Assembly (NCBI GenBank): GCA_031272895.1
Contig: JAISSW010000008.1
Coordinates: 51,474 to 115,473 of the forward strand
From: Clostridium sp.
GTDB taxonomy: Bacteria; Bacillota; Clostridia; Oscillospirales; Acutalibacteraceae
DNA length: 64,000 bases
Reading direction: 5' to 3'
Below, piece by piece: positions 42,627 to 51,514 of the stretch. The position numbers were made by a program, and so were the translations under genes. How positions within the stretch are numbered: position 1 is the stretch's first letter; every line of letters starts with the position of its first letter. Under the pieces are notes generated by a model, which saw only the letters and a list, made by a program, of their open reading frames with translations, had not been told where the DNA came from and did no database searches.

Positions 42627-44441
42627 TTGAACCGTAACCTTAGAAACATTGCAATCATAGCCCACGTTGACCACGGCAAAACCACGCTTGTTGACAAAAT
42701 GCTTGCCCAAAGCGGCATATTCCGCGCCAACGAGAATGTGCGCGAGCGTGTTATGGACTCCAACGATTTGGAACGTGAGCGCGGAATAACTATACTGTCA
42801 AAGAATACAGCCGTGCGCTATGGCGACATTAAAATAAACATCGTCGACACTCCCGGTCACGCTGACTTCGGCGGCGAGGTTGAGCGGATACTGATGATGG
42901 TGGACGGTGTGCTGCTGCTGGTTGACGCCTTTGAGGGCTGTATGCCGCAGACCCGCTTTGTGCTGAAAAAGGCGCTGGGGCTGCAAAAAAAGGTGTTGGT
43001 GGTAATAAACAAGATTGACCGCCCTAACGCCCGCCCCGCCGAGGTACTGGACGAGGTCTTGGAGCTTTTCATTGACCTTGGGGCTGACGATGAGCAGTTG
43101 GACTTCCCTGTGGTATATGCCTCTGCAAGGGAGGGCTATGCCTCTCTTGACCCGGAAGCACGCGGGGGCGATATACGCCCGCTGCTTGATGCGATTGTGG
43201 AGCATATGCCGCCGCCCCAAAACAGCGCGGAGGGTGCTGCGCAAATCCTGATTTCCTCCTTGGAATATGACGACTATGTGGGCAGAATCGGCATTGGGCG
43301 CGTTGAGCGCGGCACAGTTAAGCGCGGGCAAGGACTTATACTCTGCCGCGGCGACGGCAGCACGAGCGCAGTGAAGCTTTCGCGCCTTTATTGCTTTGAG
43401 GGGCTGCGCCGTGAGGAAACAGAAGAGGCTGAGGCGGGCGAGCTGGTTTGCATTGCGGGCATTGAGGACATAGGCATAGGCGAAACACTCTGTGACCCGG
43501 ATTGTGTTGAGCCGCTGCCGTTTATCCGCATTGACGAGCCGACGATTGCAATGAATTTTGTGGTCAACAACAGCCCTTTTGCGGGACGTGAGGGCAAGTT
43601 TGTTACCAGCCGCAATATACGCGACAGACTCTTCAAGGAGGTTGAAACGAATGTTTCCATGAGGGTTGAGGAAACGGACAGCACCGACACCTTCAAGGTC
43701 AGCGGGCGCGGCGAGCTGCACCTTTCCATTTTGATTGAAACAATGCGGCGGCAGGGCTACGAATTCGCCGTCAGCCGCCCGCGGGTTATCTATAAGGAAG
43801 AAAACGGGGTGCGCTTGGAGCCGATTGAGCTGCTGATTGTGGAGGTTCCCGAGGAGTACACCGGGGTTGTGATAGAAAAGCTCAGCGCGCGCAAGGCAGA
43901 GCTTGAGGATATGAGCCCGCGTGAGGGCGGCAGCACCCACCTGGAGTTCAGAATACCGAGCCGCGGGCTTATCGGCTACCGCAGCGAATTTTTGACGGAC
44001 ACAAACGGCAACGGCGTTATGAATCAGCTTTTCCATGGCTATGAGCCGTATAAGGGCGAAATACGCTCCCGCGAGCATGGCAGTATTGTTGCGCACGAAA
44101 CCGGCACTGCCACCGCATACGGGCTGTTTAACACTCAAACACGCGGGCGGCTGTTCATTGGCGCGGGCACGGAGGTGTATGAGGGCATGATTGTGGGAGA
44201 AAACGCCAAGGACGAGGACTTAGTGTGCAATGTTTGCAAGCTTAAGCATTTGACGAACACCCGTGCCTCCGGGTCTGACGACGCGCTTCGCCTTACCCCG
44301 CCGAGCATACTAAGCCTTGAGCAAAGCATGGAGTTCCTTGGCGACGACGAGCTGCTGGAGGTTACTCCGCAAAGCCTGCGCCTGCGCAAAAAATACCTGA
44401 CGAAGGAACAGCGTGTAAAGGCGGCAAACAAGGCAAAATAA
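42627..44441 (+). CDS. typA: Translational GTPase TypA/BipA
   Basis: [43 protein letters not shown]-term AANKAK. Confidence 0.96.
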   Translation: MNRNLRNIAIIAHVDHGKTTLVDKMLAQSGIFRANENVRERVMDSNDLERERGITILSKNTAVRYGDIKINIVDTPGHADFGGEVERILMMVDGVLLLVDAFEGCMPQTRFVLKKALGLQKKVLVVINKIDRPNARPAEVLDEVLELFIDLGADDEQLDFPVVYASAREGYASLDPEARGGDIRPLLDAIVEHMPPPQNSAEGAAQILISSLEYDDYVGRIGIGRVERGTVKRGQGLILCRGDGSTSAVKLSRLYCFEGLRREETEEAEAGELVCIAGIEDIGIGETLCDPDCVEPLPFIRIDEPTIAMNFVVNNSPFAGREGKFVTSRNIRDRLFKEVETNVSMRVEETDSTDTFKVSGRGELHLSILIETMRRQGYEFAVSRPRVIYKEENGVRLEPIELLIVEVPEEYTGVVIEKLSARKAELEDMSPREGGSTHLEFRIPSRGLIGYRSEFLTDTNGNGVMNQLFHGYEPYKGEIRSREHGSIVAHETGTATAYGLFNTQTRGRLFIGAGTEVYEGMIVGENAKDEDLVCNVCKLKHLTNTRASGSDDALRLTPPSILSLEQSMEFLGDDELLEVTPQSLRLRKKYLTKEQRVKAANKAK

Positions 44442-44453
44442 AGCCGACAGCTT

Positions 44454-45620
44454 TCAGTCGCGGCCAAACAGGTCGCGGCTGTATATTTTATGCGCAACGT
44501 CATCAAGTGCGCCGTCATTGCGGTTAACAAGAATAAGGTCGCTCAGGCGCTTGAATTCCTCCAAATCCCGCAGTACCCGCGAGCGGAAGAACTCCTCCTC
44601 CCGCAGTGTGGGTTCAAATACCACCACCTCAATTCCCCTGCCCTTGAGCCGTTTCATAACCCCTTGTATTGCCGATTGGCGAAAATTATCGCTGCCCGTC
44701 TTCATCGTCAGGCGGTAAATGCCCACTACCCGCGGTGCCTTGGCTATAATGCGCTCCGCGATATGGTCCTTACGCGTACGGTTCGCGTCAACAATGGCTT
44801 GAATCAGGTTGGCGGGTACTCCCTCAAAGTTGGCGCGCAGCTGCTTTGTGTCCTTTGGAAGGCAATAGCCGCCGTAGCCAAAGGAGGGGTTATTGTAGTG
44901 CGAGCCTATGCGCCCGTCAAGGCAAACACCATCAATAATCTGGCGGGTGTTAAGCCCGCGCAGCTCCGCATAGGTGTCCAACTCGTTAAAAAATGCCACA
45001 CGCAAAGCAAGGTAGGTGTTTGCAAACAGCTTGATTGCCTCCGCCTCGGAACTGCCTGTGAGCAATATAGGCACATCCCCCTTAAGCGAGGCTAAACGCA
45101 GAATTTCCGCAAAGGCGGCAGCTTTTTCGCACTGCCCGCCAACTATTATCCGTGAGGGGTATAAATTATCGTGCAGTGCCCTCCCCTCCCGCAAAAATTC
45201 AGGGCTGAAAAACAAGCTTCCCATATTAAATTTTTTCTGCATTGCGGCAGTGAACCCAACCGGTACCGTGGATTTGATTACTACCGCCGCCTGCGGAGCA
45301 AATTTCGCCGCCTTTGCTATACTCCTCTCCACAGTGAGCGTATCAAAAGCATTCCTTTCGGGGTCGTAGTCCGTGGGGGTTGCGATTATTACATAATCCG
45401 CGCCGTTAAACGCAGTGACGTCGTCAAGCGTAGCCACAAGCTCCAGCTCCTCTTCGGCAAGGTATTTCTCAAGCTCCGGCTCGTTTATTGGCGAAAGACG
45501 GCGATTGACCATATCCACCTTTTTCTCAGCTATATCCAAGCAGCATACGCTGTGGCGCCGCGCCAGTAATGCGGCTAAGGAAAGCCCGACATAGCCCATT
45601 CCCACAACAGTAATCTTCAT
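44454..45620 (-). CDS. UDP-glucose/nucleotide-sugar dehydrogenase
   Basis: [54 protein letters not shown]. Confidence 0.94.
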   Translation of the reverse strand: MKITVVGMGYVGLSLAALLARRHSVCCLDIAEKKVDMVNRRLSPINEPELEKYLAEEELELVATLDDVTAFNGADYVIIATPTDYDPERNAFDTLTVERSIAKAAKFAPQAAVVIKSTVPVGFTAAMQKKFNMGSLFFSPEFLREGRALHDNLYPSRIIVGGQCEKAAAFAEILRLASLKGDVPILLTGSSEAEAIKLFANTYLALRVAFFNELDTYAELRGLNTRQIIDGVCLDGRIGSHYNNPSFGYGGYCLPKDTKQLRANFEGVPANLIQAIVDANRTRKDHIAERIIAKAPRVVGIYRLTMKTGSDNFRQSAIQGVMKRLKGRGIEVVVFEPTLREEEFFRSRVLRDLEEFKRLSDLILVNRNDGALDDVAHKIYSRDLFGRD

Positions 45621-45738
45621 TGCGCCGCTCCCCTGCTTTTTTGTTTAGGATATGCACAGCTCGGGCGTTTTAGCCGCGCATTTTTTTGCCGCCCGGGGCA
45701 TAGCCTTTTGTGAATAATAAAGCTACAGGGGGTGCCTT

Positions 45739-46635
45739 GTGCCCGAGGAAGATATTGTTCTGCAGGACGAAGCAGAAACGGACGAATTGGCGCTTGTGCG
45801 CGAAAGGCGGCGGCAGCGGGAGGAATATGAAGCCGAATATGGGAACGAAAAAGGGACGGAAAATTGGTTTAGTTCCCTTATTATAAAGCAGCTTTGCGCC
45901 GTGGCAGTTCTGCTTGGGCTTTTCTTTGGGTTAAGGCTGCTTGCCCCAAAGCCCTTTGAGGAGCTGCGGCAGGCTTACCGCTCGGTTATGGGCGAAAGTA
46001 TGGAATGGGCGGAAATTTGGGCGCAGATAGTAATGGCGGCGCAAAACGTCGCCGCGCCCGTAAAAGAGGAGCCGGAGGAAAGCAGCAGTCTCAAGGACGA
46101 AAAAAAGGAAACAACAACCGAACCCACCGATAACAGTGAGTCTGCAAGCTCTGCACCGAGAAGCACGGCGCAGGCCTCTGCCGTCGGCGGGGCAAGCCTG
46201 CCCAAGAATGAGTCGCTTGCTTTTTCACCGCTTTGGGTCAGCGTCAGGGCGGCTTCGCCCGTTGACGGAAGCGTCAGCTCCGGCTTTGGGCTGAGGGTTA
46301 ACCCTGTAACCGGCGAGCTTGGCTGGCACGCAGGAATTGACATTGCCGCCAAGGAGGGAAGCGAGATTTTTGCTCTCTACCCCGGCAGAGTTAAAAGCGT
46401 TTCATATGATTCCGTGAGCGGAAATTATATTCTGCTTGACCACGGCGGCGGCTTGATAAGCTCCTACTGCCACGCCTCAAAAATACTTGTGGAGGAGGGG
46501 CAGAGGGTTGCTTCCGGGCAAAAAATCGCGCTTGTGGGGCAGACAGGGCAGGCTACCGGTCCGCACCTGCACTTGGAGCTGCGCCTAAACGGGCTGTGCT
46601 ATAATCCACTGCCTCTGCTGCGGTACGGCGAATGA
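45739..46635 (+). CDS. Membrane-anchored M23/LytM peptidase (SpoIVFA/SpoIIQ-like)
   Basis: Single TM; WHAGIDIAA and GPHLHLEL; 4-nt overlap with M50 gene. Confidence 0.85.
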   Translation: MPEEDIVLQDEAETDELALVRERRRQREEYEAEYGNEKGTENWFSSLIIKQLCAVAVLLGLFFGLRLLAPKPFEELRQAYRSVMGESMEWAEIWAQIVMAAQNVAAPVKEEPEESSSLKDEKKETTTEPTDNSESASSAPRSTAQASAVGGASLPKNESLAFSPLWVSVRAASPVDGSVSSGFGLRVNPVTGELGWHAGIDIAAKEGSEIFALYPGRVKSVSYDSVSGNYILLDHGGGLISSYCHASKILVEEGQRVASGQKIALVGQTGQATGPHLHLELRLNGLCYNPLPLLRYGE

Positions 46636-47234
46636 GGGTAAAAGTAAGCCGCTGCACGGTTGATTTGCAGTTTTTGTTTGCCGCAGCCGTAACACTGATG
46701 CTGATTTTTGACACCGGTGGCACAGCGGCGCTCGGTTTGGCAAGCTGCGTTGCCCATGAGCTTGGTCACTTAGTGTGCCTGCTGTATTTTGGCGAGCAGC
46801 CGCGCAGTGTGCGCCTTGGCGCCTTTGGTATGCGCATTGAGCGCACGGGCGCGGTGATGTTAAATCTGCGGCAGGAATGTGCCCTGGCGCTTGCCGGTCC
46901 CGGCGTTAACCTTTTATTGGCGCTGATTTTCGCCGTCATAAGGGGAGAGAATGCTCAGGCATTCCGTCAGGCGGCGCTTGTTAACCTTGGAATTGCCCTG
47001 TTCAACCTTCTGCCTATTGAGTCCTTGGACGGCGGCAGGGCGCTGTATTATCTTCTGTGTGCCGGAAAAGCAGACGAAGAAAAGGCGCGGAAAATCTGCT
47101 CCGTCCTGTCGGTCATTGTGCTGCTGCCGCTGATTTGCCTTGGGGTCGCGCTGCTTGTTGCAAGCGGCTATAACTTCACGCTACTGTTAGTCAGCGTGTA
47201 CCTTTTTGCCCTGCTTTGGTTTAAGGGCAGGTAA
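46632..47234 (+). CDS. Site-2 protease (M50), SpoIVFB-like
   Basis: VAHELGHLVCLLYFG HExxH, NLLPIESLDGGRALYYLL NPxDGG-like motif. Confidence 0.9.
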   Translation: MRVKVSRCTVDLQFLFAAAVTLMLIFDTGGTAALGLASCVAHELGHLVCLLYFGEQPRSVRLGAFGMRIERTGAVMLNLRQECALALAGPGVNLLLALIFAVIRGENAQAFRQAALVNLGIALFNLLPIESLDGGRALYYLLCAGKADEEKARKICSVLSVIVLLPLICLGVALLVASGYNFTLLLVSVYLFALLWFKGR

Positions 47235-47241
47235 GAATAAC

Positions 47242-47274
47242 AAAAACACCTTGCCGCCCAAACAAGGTGTTTTT
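47242..47274 (+). terminator. Intrinsic terminator
   Basis: AAAAACACCTTG...CAAGGTGTTTTTA. Confidence 0.9.
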
Positions 47275-47291
47275 ATGAAGTGGTCATTTTT

Positions 47292-47313
47292 TTTTGAAAG
47301 TTAACTTTCAAAA
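47292..47313. repeat. 22-bp perfect palindrome TTTTGAAAGTTAACTTTCAAAA
   Basis: Direct reading. Confidence 0.9.
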
Positions 47314-47571
47314 TTAAACTATTTTAGGAGCTGCTCCGTCGTTGTAAATATACCAGTATAACAACGCTTCTTTTTTTCTTTTTTCTGTGAGTTCGCTTAG
47401 CACTTCACCTTCCACCAAAGTGAATACCTCAAATGCGGGAAGATTTTGCCAAGCGGAATGAGGAATGAATTTACCTATTTCGTAACGTCGGCCAACCTCT
47501 TTCCCTCTTTCAATCCTTTGTTGGAATTGTTTGGTTTCTAAAAGAATTTTTTTTGCCTCTCGTTCGGTCAT
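47314..47571 (-). CDS. Small hypothetical protein (85 aa) in AT-rich patch
   Basis: ORF with coherent composition; no family recognised. Confidence 0.55.
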   Translation of the reverse strand: MTEREAKKILLETKQFQQRIERGKEVGRRYEIGKFIPHSAWQNLPAFEVFTLVEGEVLSELTEKRKKEALLYWYIYNDGAAPKIV

Positions 47572-47635
47572 GTTACTGCGCCTCCATTGCGTCTAAAATT
47601 GTTGAGTAATTATCCGTTCTGAATCGGTTTCCCTT

Positions 47636-48670
47636 TCATTCCGTGTAACCAAGCAGCTCCTCGCGGCTGCGGTATTGGTGTCCGTTGCGGATTAGCACGT
47701 CAATGTTCTTAAGCGCCTTGCCTGTGCCAAGCACAACACAATAGCGCGGATTGGTCGCCACACGAACAGGGGTTTTAAGGTCGTGCAGCAGCATATCGTC
47801 AAGCCCGCGCAGCAGAGCTCCCCCGCCCGTCAGTATAATTCCGTTTTTGGAAATATCCCCCGCAAGCTCCGGCGGCGTGGAAAGCAAAACCTCCCGTATT
47901 GCCTCGCTAATGCGGAAAAGCTTATCGTGCATTGCCTCATATATGTCGTCAGACGAGAGGACAACGCACTTTGGCTGCCCGGTTACGCTGTCCTTGCCGC
48001 CAACCGGCATTTGTACAACCCTTTTTAGCGGCAGCGCATAACCAATAAGCTTTTTGACCCTTTCGGCTGTGCCTGCGCCGATAACAAGCCGCTTGTTGCG
48101 CCTGCACCAACGCATTATGGCACTATCCAGCGCGTTGCCGGCCTGCTTGACCGAGCGGGAAAGCGAAACCTGCCCCATGGTCAGCACGGCGATATCTGTT
48201 GTGCCGCCGCCTATATCAACAACCATGCAGCCGCCGGGCTTGTCAAAATCTATCCCCGCGCCCAGCGCCGCGGCAAGCGGTTCCTCAATCAGGCAGACCT
48301 TTGCCGCTCCCGCCACTGTGACCAAATCAAGTATGGTGCGCTGCTCAAGCAGTGTAACGCTTGAGGGTACACACACGACTATGTTCGGCTTAAAGAGCAT
48401 ATTTTTGCAAAGCCGCTCAAGGTAAACCCGCAAAATATGGCTGATAACGTCAAAGTCCTCCACAACGCCGCCGCCCATTGGCTTAACCACGCGGATTTTG
48501 CGCGGAGCCTTGCCGTACATTGCAAGCGCCGCGTTGCCGATTGCAAGCAGCTCGCCTTCCTCTGCGTCATAAGCCGCGATTGAGGGCTCATCAATAACAA
48601 CGCCGCGCCCCTGAACAAAAAACTGCACGGAGGTCGTCCCCAAATCAATCCCTATGTTTTTAGACAGCAT
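47636..48670 (-). CDS. mreB: MreB/Mbl-family actin homologue
   Basis: NIGIDLGTTSVQFFVQGRGVVIDEPSIAAY, DIGGGTTDIAVLTMG, ILTGGGALLRGLDDML. Confidence 0.93.
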   Translation of the reverse strand: MLSKNIGIDLGTTSVQFFVQGRGVVIDEPSIAAYDAEEGELLAIGNAALAMYGKAPRKIRVVKPMGGGVVEDFDVISHILRVYLERLCKNMLFKPNIVVCVPSSVTLLEQRTILDLVTVAGAAKVCLIEEPLAAALGAGIDFDKPGGCMVVDIGGGTTDIAVLTMGQVSLSRSVKQAGNALDSAIMRWCRRNKRLVIGAGTAERVKKLIGYALPLKRVVQMPVGGKDSVTGQPKCVVLSSDDIYEAMHDKLFRISEAIREVLLSTPPELAGDISKNGIILTGGGALLRGLDDMLLHDLKTPVRVATNPRYCVVLGTGKALKNIDVLIRNGHQYRSREELLGYTE

Positions 48671-48933
48671 AGCAAGCCTTTCTTAAAGTGAGCATTGGCG
48701 CAAGCCCGCCGTATAGTTTACCACGAAATGCCCGGAATTTCAAGTAAAATTGCGTCTTGTGGGATTTTTTCCCAAATTTACCGTATTTCAGCCTCAAAAA
48801 ACTGCCACTTATCGCTTTTTTGTGTACAAACACAGCTTTTTGTGTTATAATAAGCACCTCAAACCCCTGTGGGGGCTTGATTGCTTTGTTATATGCGGCA
48901 TCGCTCTTGGCCGCAGTCTTGGGAGGAGAAACA

Positions 48934-49587
48934 ATGCAGGTAACAGACGAGATTCCGGTAGGCGCACCGATCGATTTAAGAGCCCTTTTCGAGGGGGCCG
49001 GCGAAGCCTATCCCTTTGAGGACGAACCGACGCCGCAGCCCGAAGCCCCCCCTGCTGAGGATGCATCCTTTATCCCATCCCCCGCCGAGCCCGAAGAGGC
49101 AAGCGATATCCCCGACGGCGCTTTCCCGGAGTTCGCCGACTTGGACAGCTTTGACATAGGTATGGCTGCTCCGCAGGACGAGGCCGCAGCTGTCTATCCC
49201 TCGTCTATCCTTGAGCATTACAGCCTGCCCCCCGAGCCTCCCTCCCCCGCCGCTGAGGAGATTCAGGAAATTCCCTATGTCGAAGAGCCTTTGCCCGAAG
49301 CTCCGACCGATAAAGCCGCGCAGCCCGGCGGCAGCTTCGATAACGACATTATGTTTGACCTGCGTCTGAGGGGTTATGACCGCCGTCAGGTAGACGAATA
49401 CCTTGACGCCATAACTGAGGATTACAATAAAATTTGCGCCCGCTGCGCAGAGCTGAGCGAGGAAAACGCCCGCCTGCAAAACGGTATTGACACGCTTGCA
49501 AACGCCCGTGAGCTTGCGGAACGTATTATTGCCGACGCAAGGCGCAAGGCAGAGGAACTCTCCCCGGAGGGAATAGTATGGGGCTGA
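48934..49587 (+). CDS. DivIVA-domain protein with long acidic/Pro-rich N-terminal extension
   Basis: FDLRLRGYDRRQVDEYLDAITEDYNKI; SD GGAGGAGAAACA-ATG. Confidence 0.8.
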   Translation: MQVTDEIPVGAPIDLRALFEGAGEAYPFEDEPTPQPEAPPAEDASFIPSPAEPEEASDIPDGAFPEFADLDSFDIGMAAPQDEAAAVYPSSILEHYSLPPEPPSPAAEEIQEIPYVEEPLPEAPTDKAAQPGGSFDNDIMFDLRLRGYDRRQVDEYLDAITEDYNKICARCAELSEENARLQNGIDTLANARELAERIIADARRKAEELSPEGIVWG

Positions 49588-50249
49588 GCAATAGAAACAT
49601 AACCGACTTCAACAGGGAGTACGAATTCAAGCTCTGGCTGCGCGAGGAGGAGGAACTGCGAAAGCCGCGCAAGGGCGCCGTGGTAAAAAGCATTCTTTTC
49701 TATGGCTTCCTGCTTGCAATGGTAACGGCGGCGTTCTTTTTCTCCAACACGCAAGGCGGTAAGCAAATCGGACCCTTTGCCTACAATAATGTGTTGTCGG
49801 AATCCATGCAGTCGGTCTACCCCAAGGGCTCCCTTGTGGTTTCATGGGCAGTTAAAAGCGTTGACGAGCTAAGCGCGGGGCTTGCGGACGGCACGGACAT
49901 TGTTTTCCTTAAGGAGGACGGGCAGATAGTAGTCCACAGGATAATTGAGATTATGGACAACTACGAGGACAGTGGGCTGACGGCGTTCCGCACTCAGGGC
50001 GTTGAAAATGACCTGCCCGACAGTTGGGTCACCTATGCGGGCAATGTTGTAGGCAAGGTGATTTGGCACCTGCCCTACCTTGGCGGTGTGCTGGCGTTTA
50101 TTGCGGATAACCTGCTTTGGGTTATACTAAGCATAGTCGTTATTTTTTCAATAATAGCCCTGCTGAGGTTTGTTTTCGGCAAGGAGGACACACCGCAGAG
50201 TGCGGACGGAATCGTCAATAATCAGCAAGCTGAAAGGGAGAAACAATGA
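49578..50249 (+). CDS. sipW: SipW-type (S26B) signal peptidase I
   Basis: VLSESMQSVYPKGSLVV catalytic Ser box, IVVHRIIEI catalytic His, two TMs. Confidence 0.88.
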   Translation: MGLSNRNITDFNREYEFKLWLREEEELRKPRKGAVVKSILFYGFLLAMVTAAFFFSNTQGGKQIGPFAYNNVLSESMQSVYPKGSLVVSWAVKSVDELSAGLADGTDIVFLKEDGQIVVHRIIEIMDNYEDSGLTAFRTQGVENDLPDSWVTYAGNVVGKVIWHLPYLGGVLAFIADNLLWVILSIVVIFSIIALLRFVFGKEDTPQSADGIVNNQQAEREKQ

Positions 50250-51385
50250 ATCGCAAAAGGGTTTTTACGGCGGTCCTAACCGTTATTATGGCAATGATTT
50301 TGGTGCTGTCCTTGGTCAATTTCGGCAGCGCGTGGTATGATTTTACCCAAAGCCGCACAAATGACTTCAGCGGCATTGTTGAAAACCCGCCGGAAGATTA
50401 CGACAGCATCTATGTGGAAATCGAGAAGAAGCTTGCCGGCGACGAGCCAACGCAAGACGCATACTTCAGCTTCACCCTGCTGGGGCTTGGCGACGTTCCA
50501 ATGCCCCAGGGCAGCTCCGATATGGTCAAAACGGCTACCGTGCTTGGCGAGGGCAAGGCGAGCTTTGGGCGCATTATCTTTACCGAACCCGGAACATACG
50601 TTTATACCATAAAGGAGCAAAGCGGCACTACGGCGGGCTATGGCTACGATTCCTCGGTGTTTACGCTCAGCGTTGAGGTTGGCTATGTGCCGGAGGACGA
50701 CGAAAGCAGCACCCTGCCGGAAGAAGCAGCAACCGCAGCTGAAACGGATAGCACAAGCGAAGAAACAAGCGTCAACACCACAGCGGAAAGCACTGACACG
50801 ACCGAAAGTGAGGAAAGCGCAACCATAAACGCTGAGCCGAGTGATACGACGACAAGCACAACAACAGCCGCAAGCACGACTGCTGCAACCCGCGGCAAGC
50901 TTAAGGTTCTCTCCAAAACCCTGACCAAAGACGGCAAAGCATTTGAAGGTGAATGGGCTGTTTTCATCAACAGCTATGTTGTACCAAGCATAACAACAAC
51001 CACAACAACAACTACTGCGCCAAGCATAACAACAACCACAACAACTACTGCACCAAGCACTTCGACCACTGACTCAACTACGCCAAGTACGTCGACCACA
51101 AGCCCGACTAACACAACGAATACTACAGGCACCACAAGCCCCACGGGTACAACAGGCCCCACGGACAGCACTGCGCCCCCAAGTGTGCCGCAAACCGGCG
51201 GAACAACAAGCCCGGTTGTGCCAAGCACAACGGCACCGGACAGTGGAAAGCCCGACACCGGCGACACCGTGCGTATGTTCCTGTGGCTTGCCCTAATGCT
51301 CGGCAGCTTAGTGTGCCTGCTTGTGCTTGGGCTCTGGCAATACCACGCCGCGAGGGGCTACACCGGCAAACATCAAAAGGGTTGA
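50246..51385 (+). CDS. Cell-surface pilin-like protein (Spy0128/FctA-like domain, Thr-rich stalk, sorting-like C-term)
   Basis: Signal sequence; TVLGEGKASFGRIIFTEPGTYVYTIKEQSG...YDSSVFTLSVEV and WAVFINSYV; KPDTGD + TM + basic tail. Confidence 0.8.
   Translation: MNRKRVFTAVLTVIMAMILVLSLVNFGSAWYDFTQSRTNDFSGIVENPPEDYDSIYVEIEKKLAGDEPTQDAYFSFTLLGLGDVPMPQGSSDMVKTATVLGEGKASFGRIIFTEPGTYVYTIKEQSGTTAGYGYDSSVFTLSVEVGYVPEDDESSTLPEEAATAAETDSTSEETSVNTTAESTDTTESEESATINAEPSDTTTSTTTAASTTAATRGKLKVLSKTLTKDGKAFEGEWAVFINSYVVPSITTTTTTTTAPSITTTTTTTAPSTSTTDSTTPSTSTTSPTNTTNTTGTTSPTGTTGPTDSTAPPSVPQTGGTTSPVVPSTTAPDSGKPDTGDTVRMFLWLALMLGSLVCLLVLGLWQYHAARGYTGKHQKG
50984..51052 (+). repeat. Tandem repeat (36 + 33 bp) encoding PSITTTTTTTTA/PSITTTTTTTA
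   Basis: CCAAGCATAACAACAACCACAACAACAACTACTGCG and a copy lacking 3 bp. Confidence 0.85.
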
Positions 51386-51398
51386 TGAAATAACAAGG

Positions 51399-51432
51399 TG
51401 TTCTCCGCTTGTATACGGCGGAGAACATTTTT
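51399..51432 (+). terminator. Intrinsic terminator after pilin gene
   Basis: TGTTCTCCGC...GCGGAGAACA TTTTT. Confidence 0.85.
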
Positions 51433-51514
51433 ATAGCTTGAAGTTTATTGGCGTTTATGATAAAATTAAGGTGGGCAGCCGCTCATTACTACGCGCAGAT
51501 GTGGAGGAGAAATT

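Noticed and set aside
42798-44138. 446-aa minus-strand ORF
   Set aside because: Antisense shadow of typA, whose protein is unambiguous.
50984-51110. Possible CRISPR-like repeat array
   Set aside because: Repeats are contiguous in-frame Thr codons without unique spacers; no cas genes. No CRISPR array seen in the window.
50974-51267. 97-aa Val-rich minus-strand ORF
   Set aside because: Antisense of the Thr-rich (ACA/ACC) stalk repeat; low complexity artefact.
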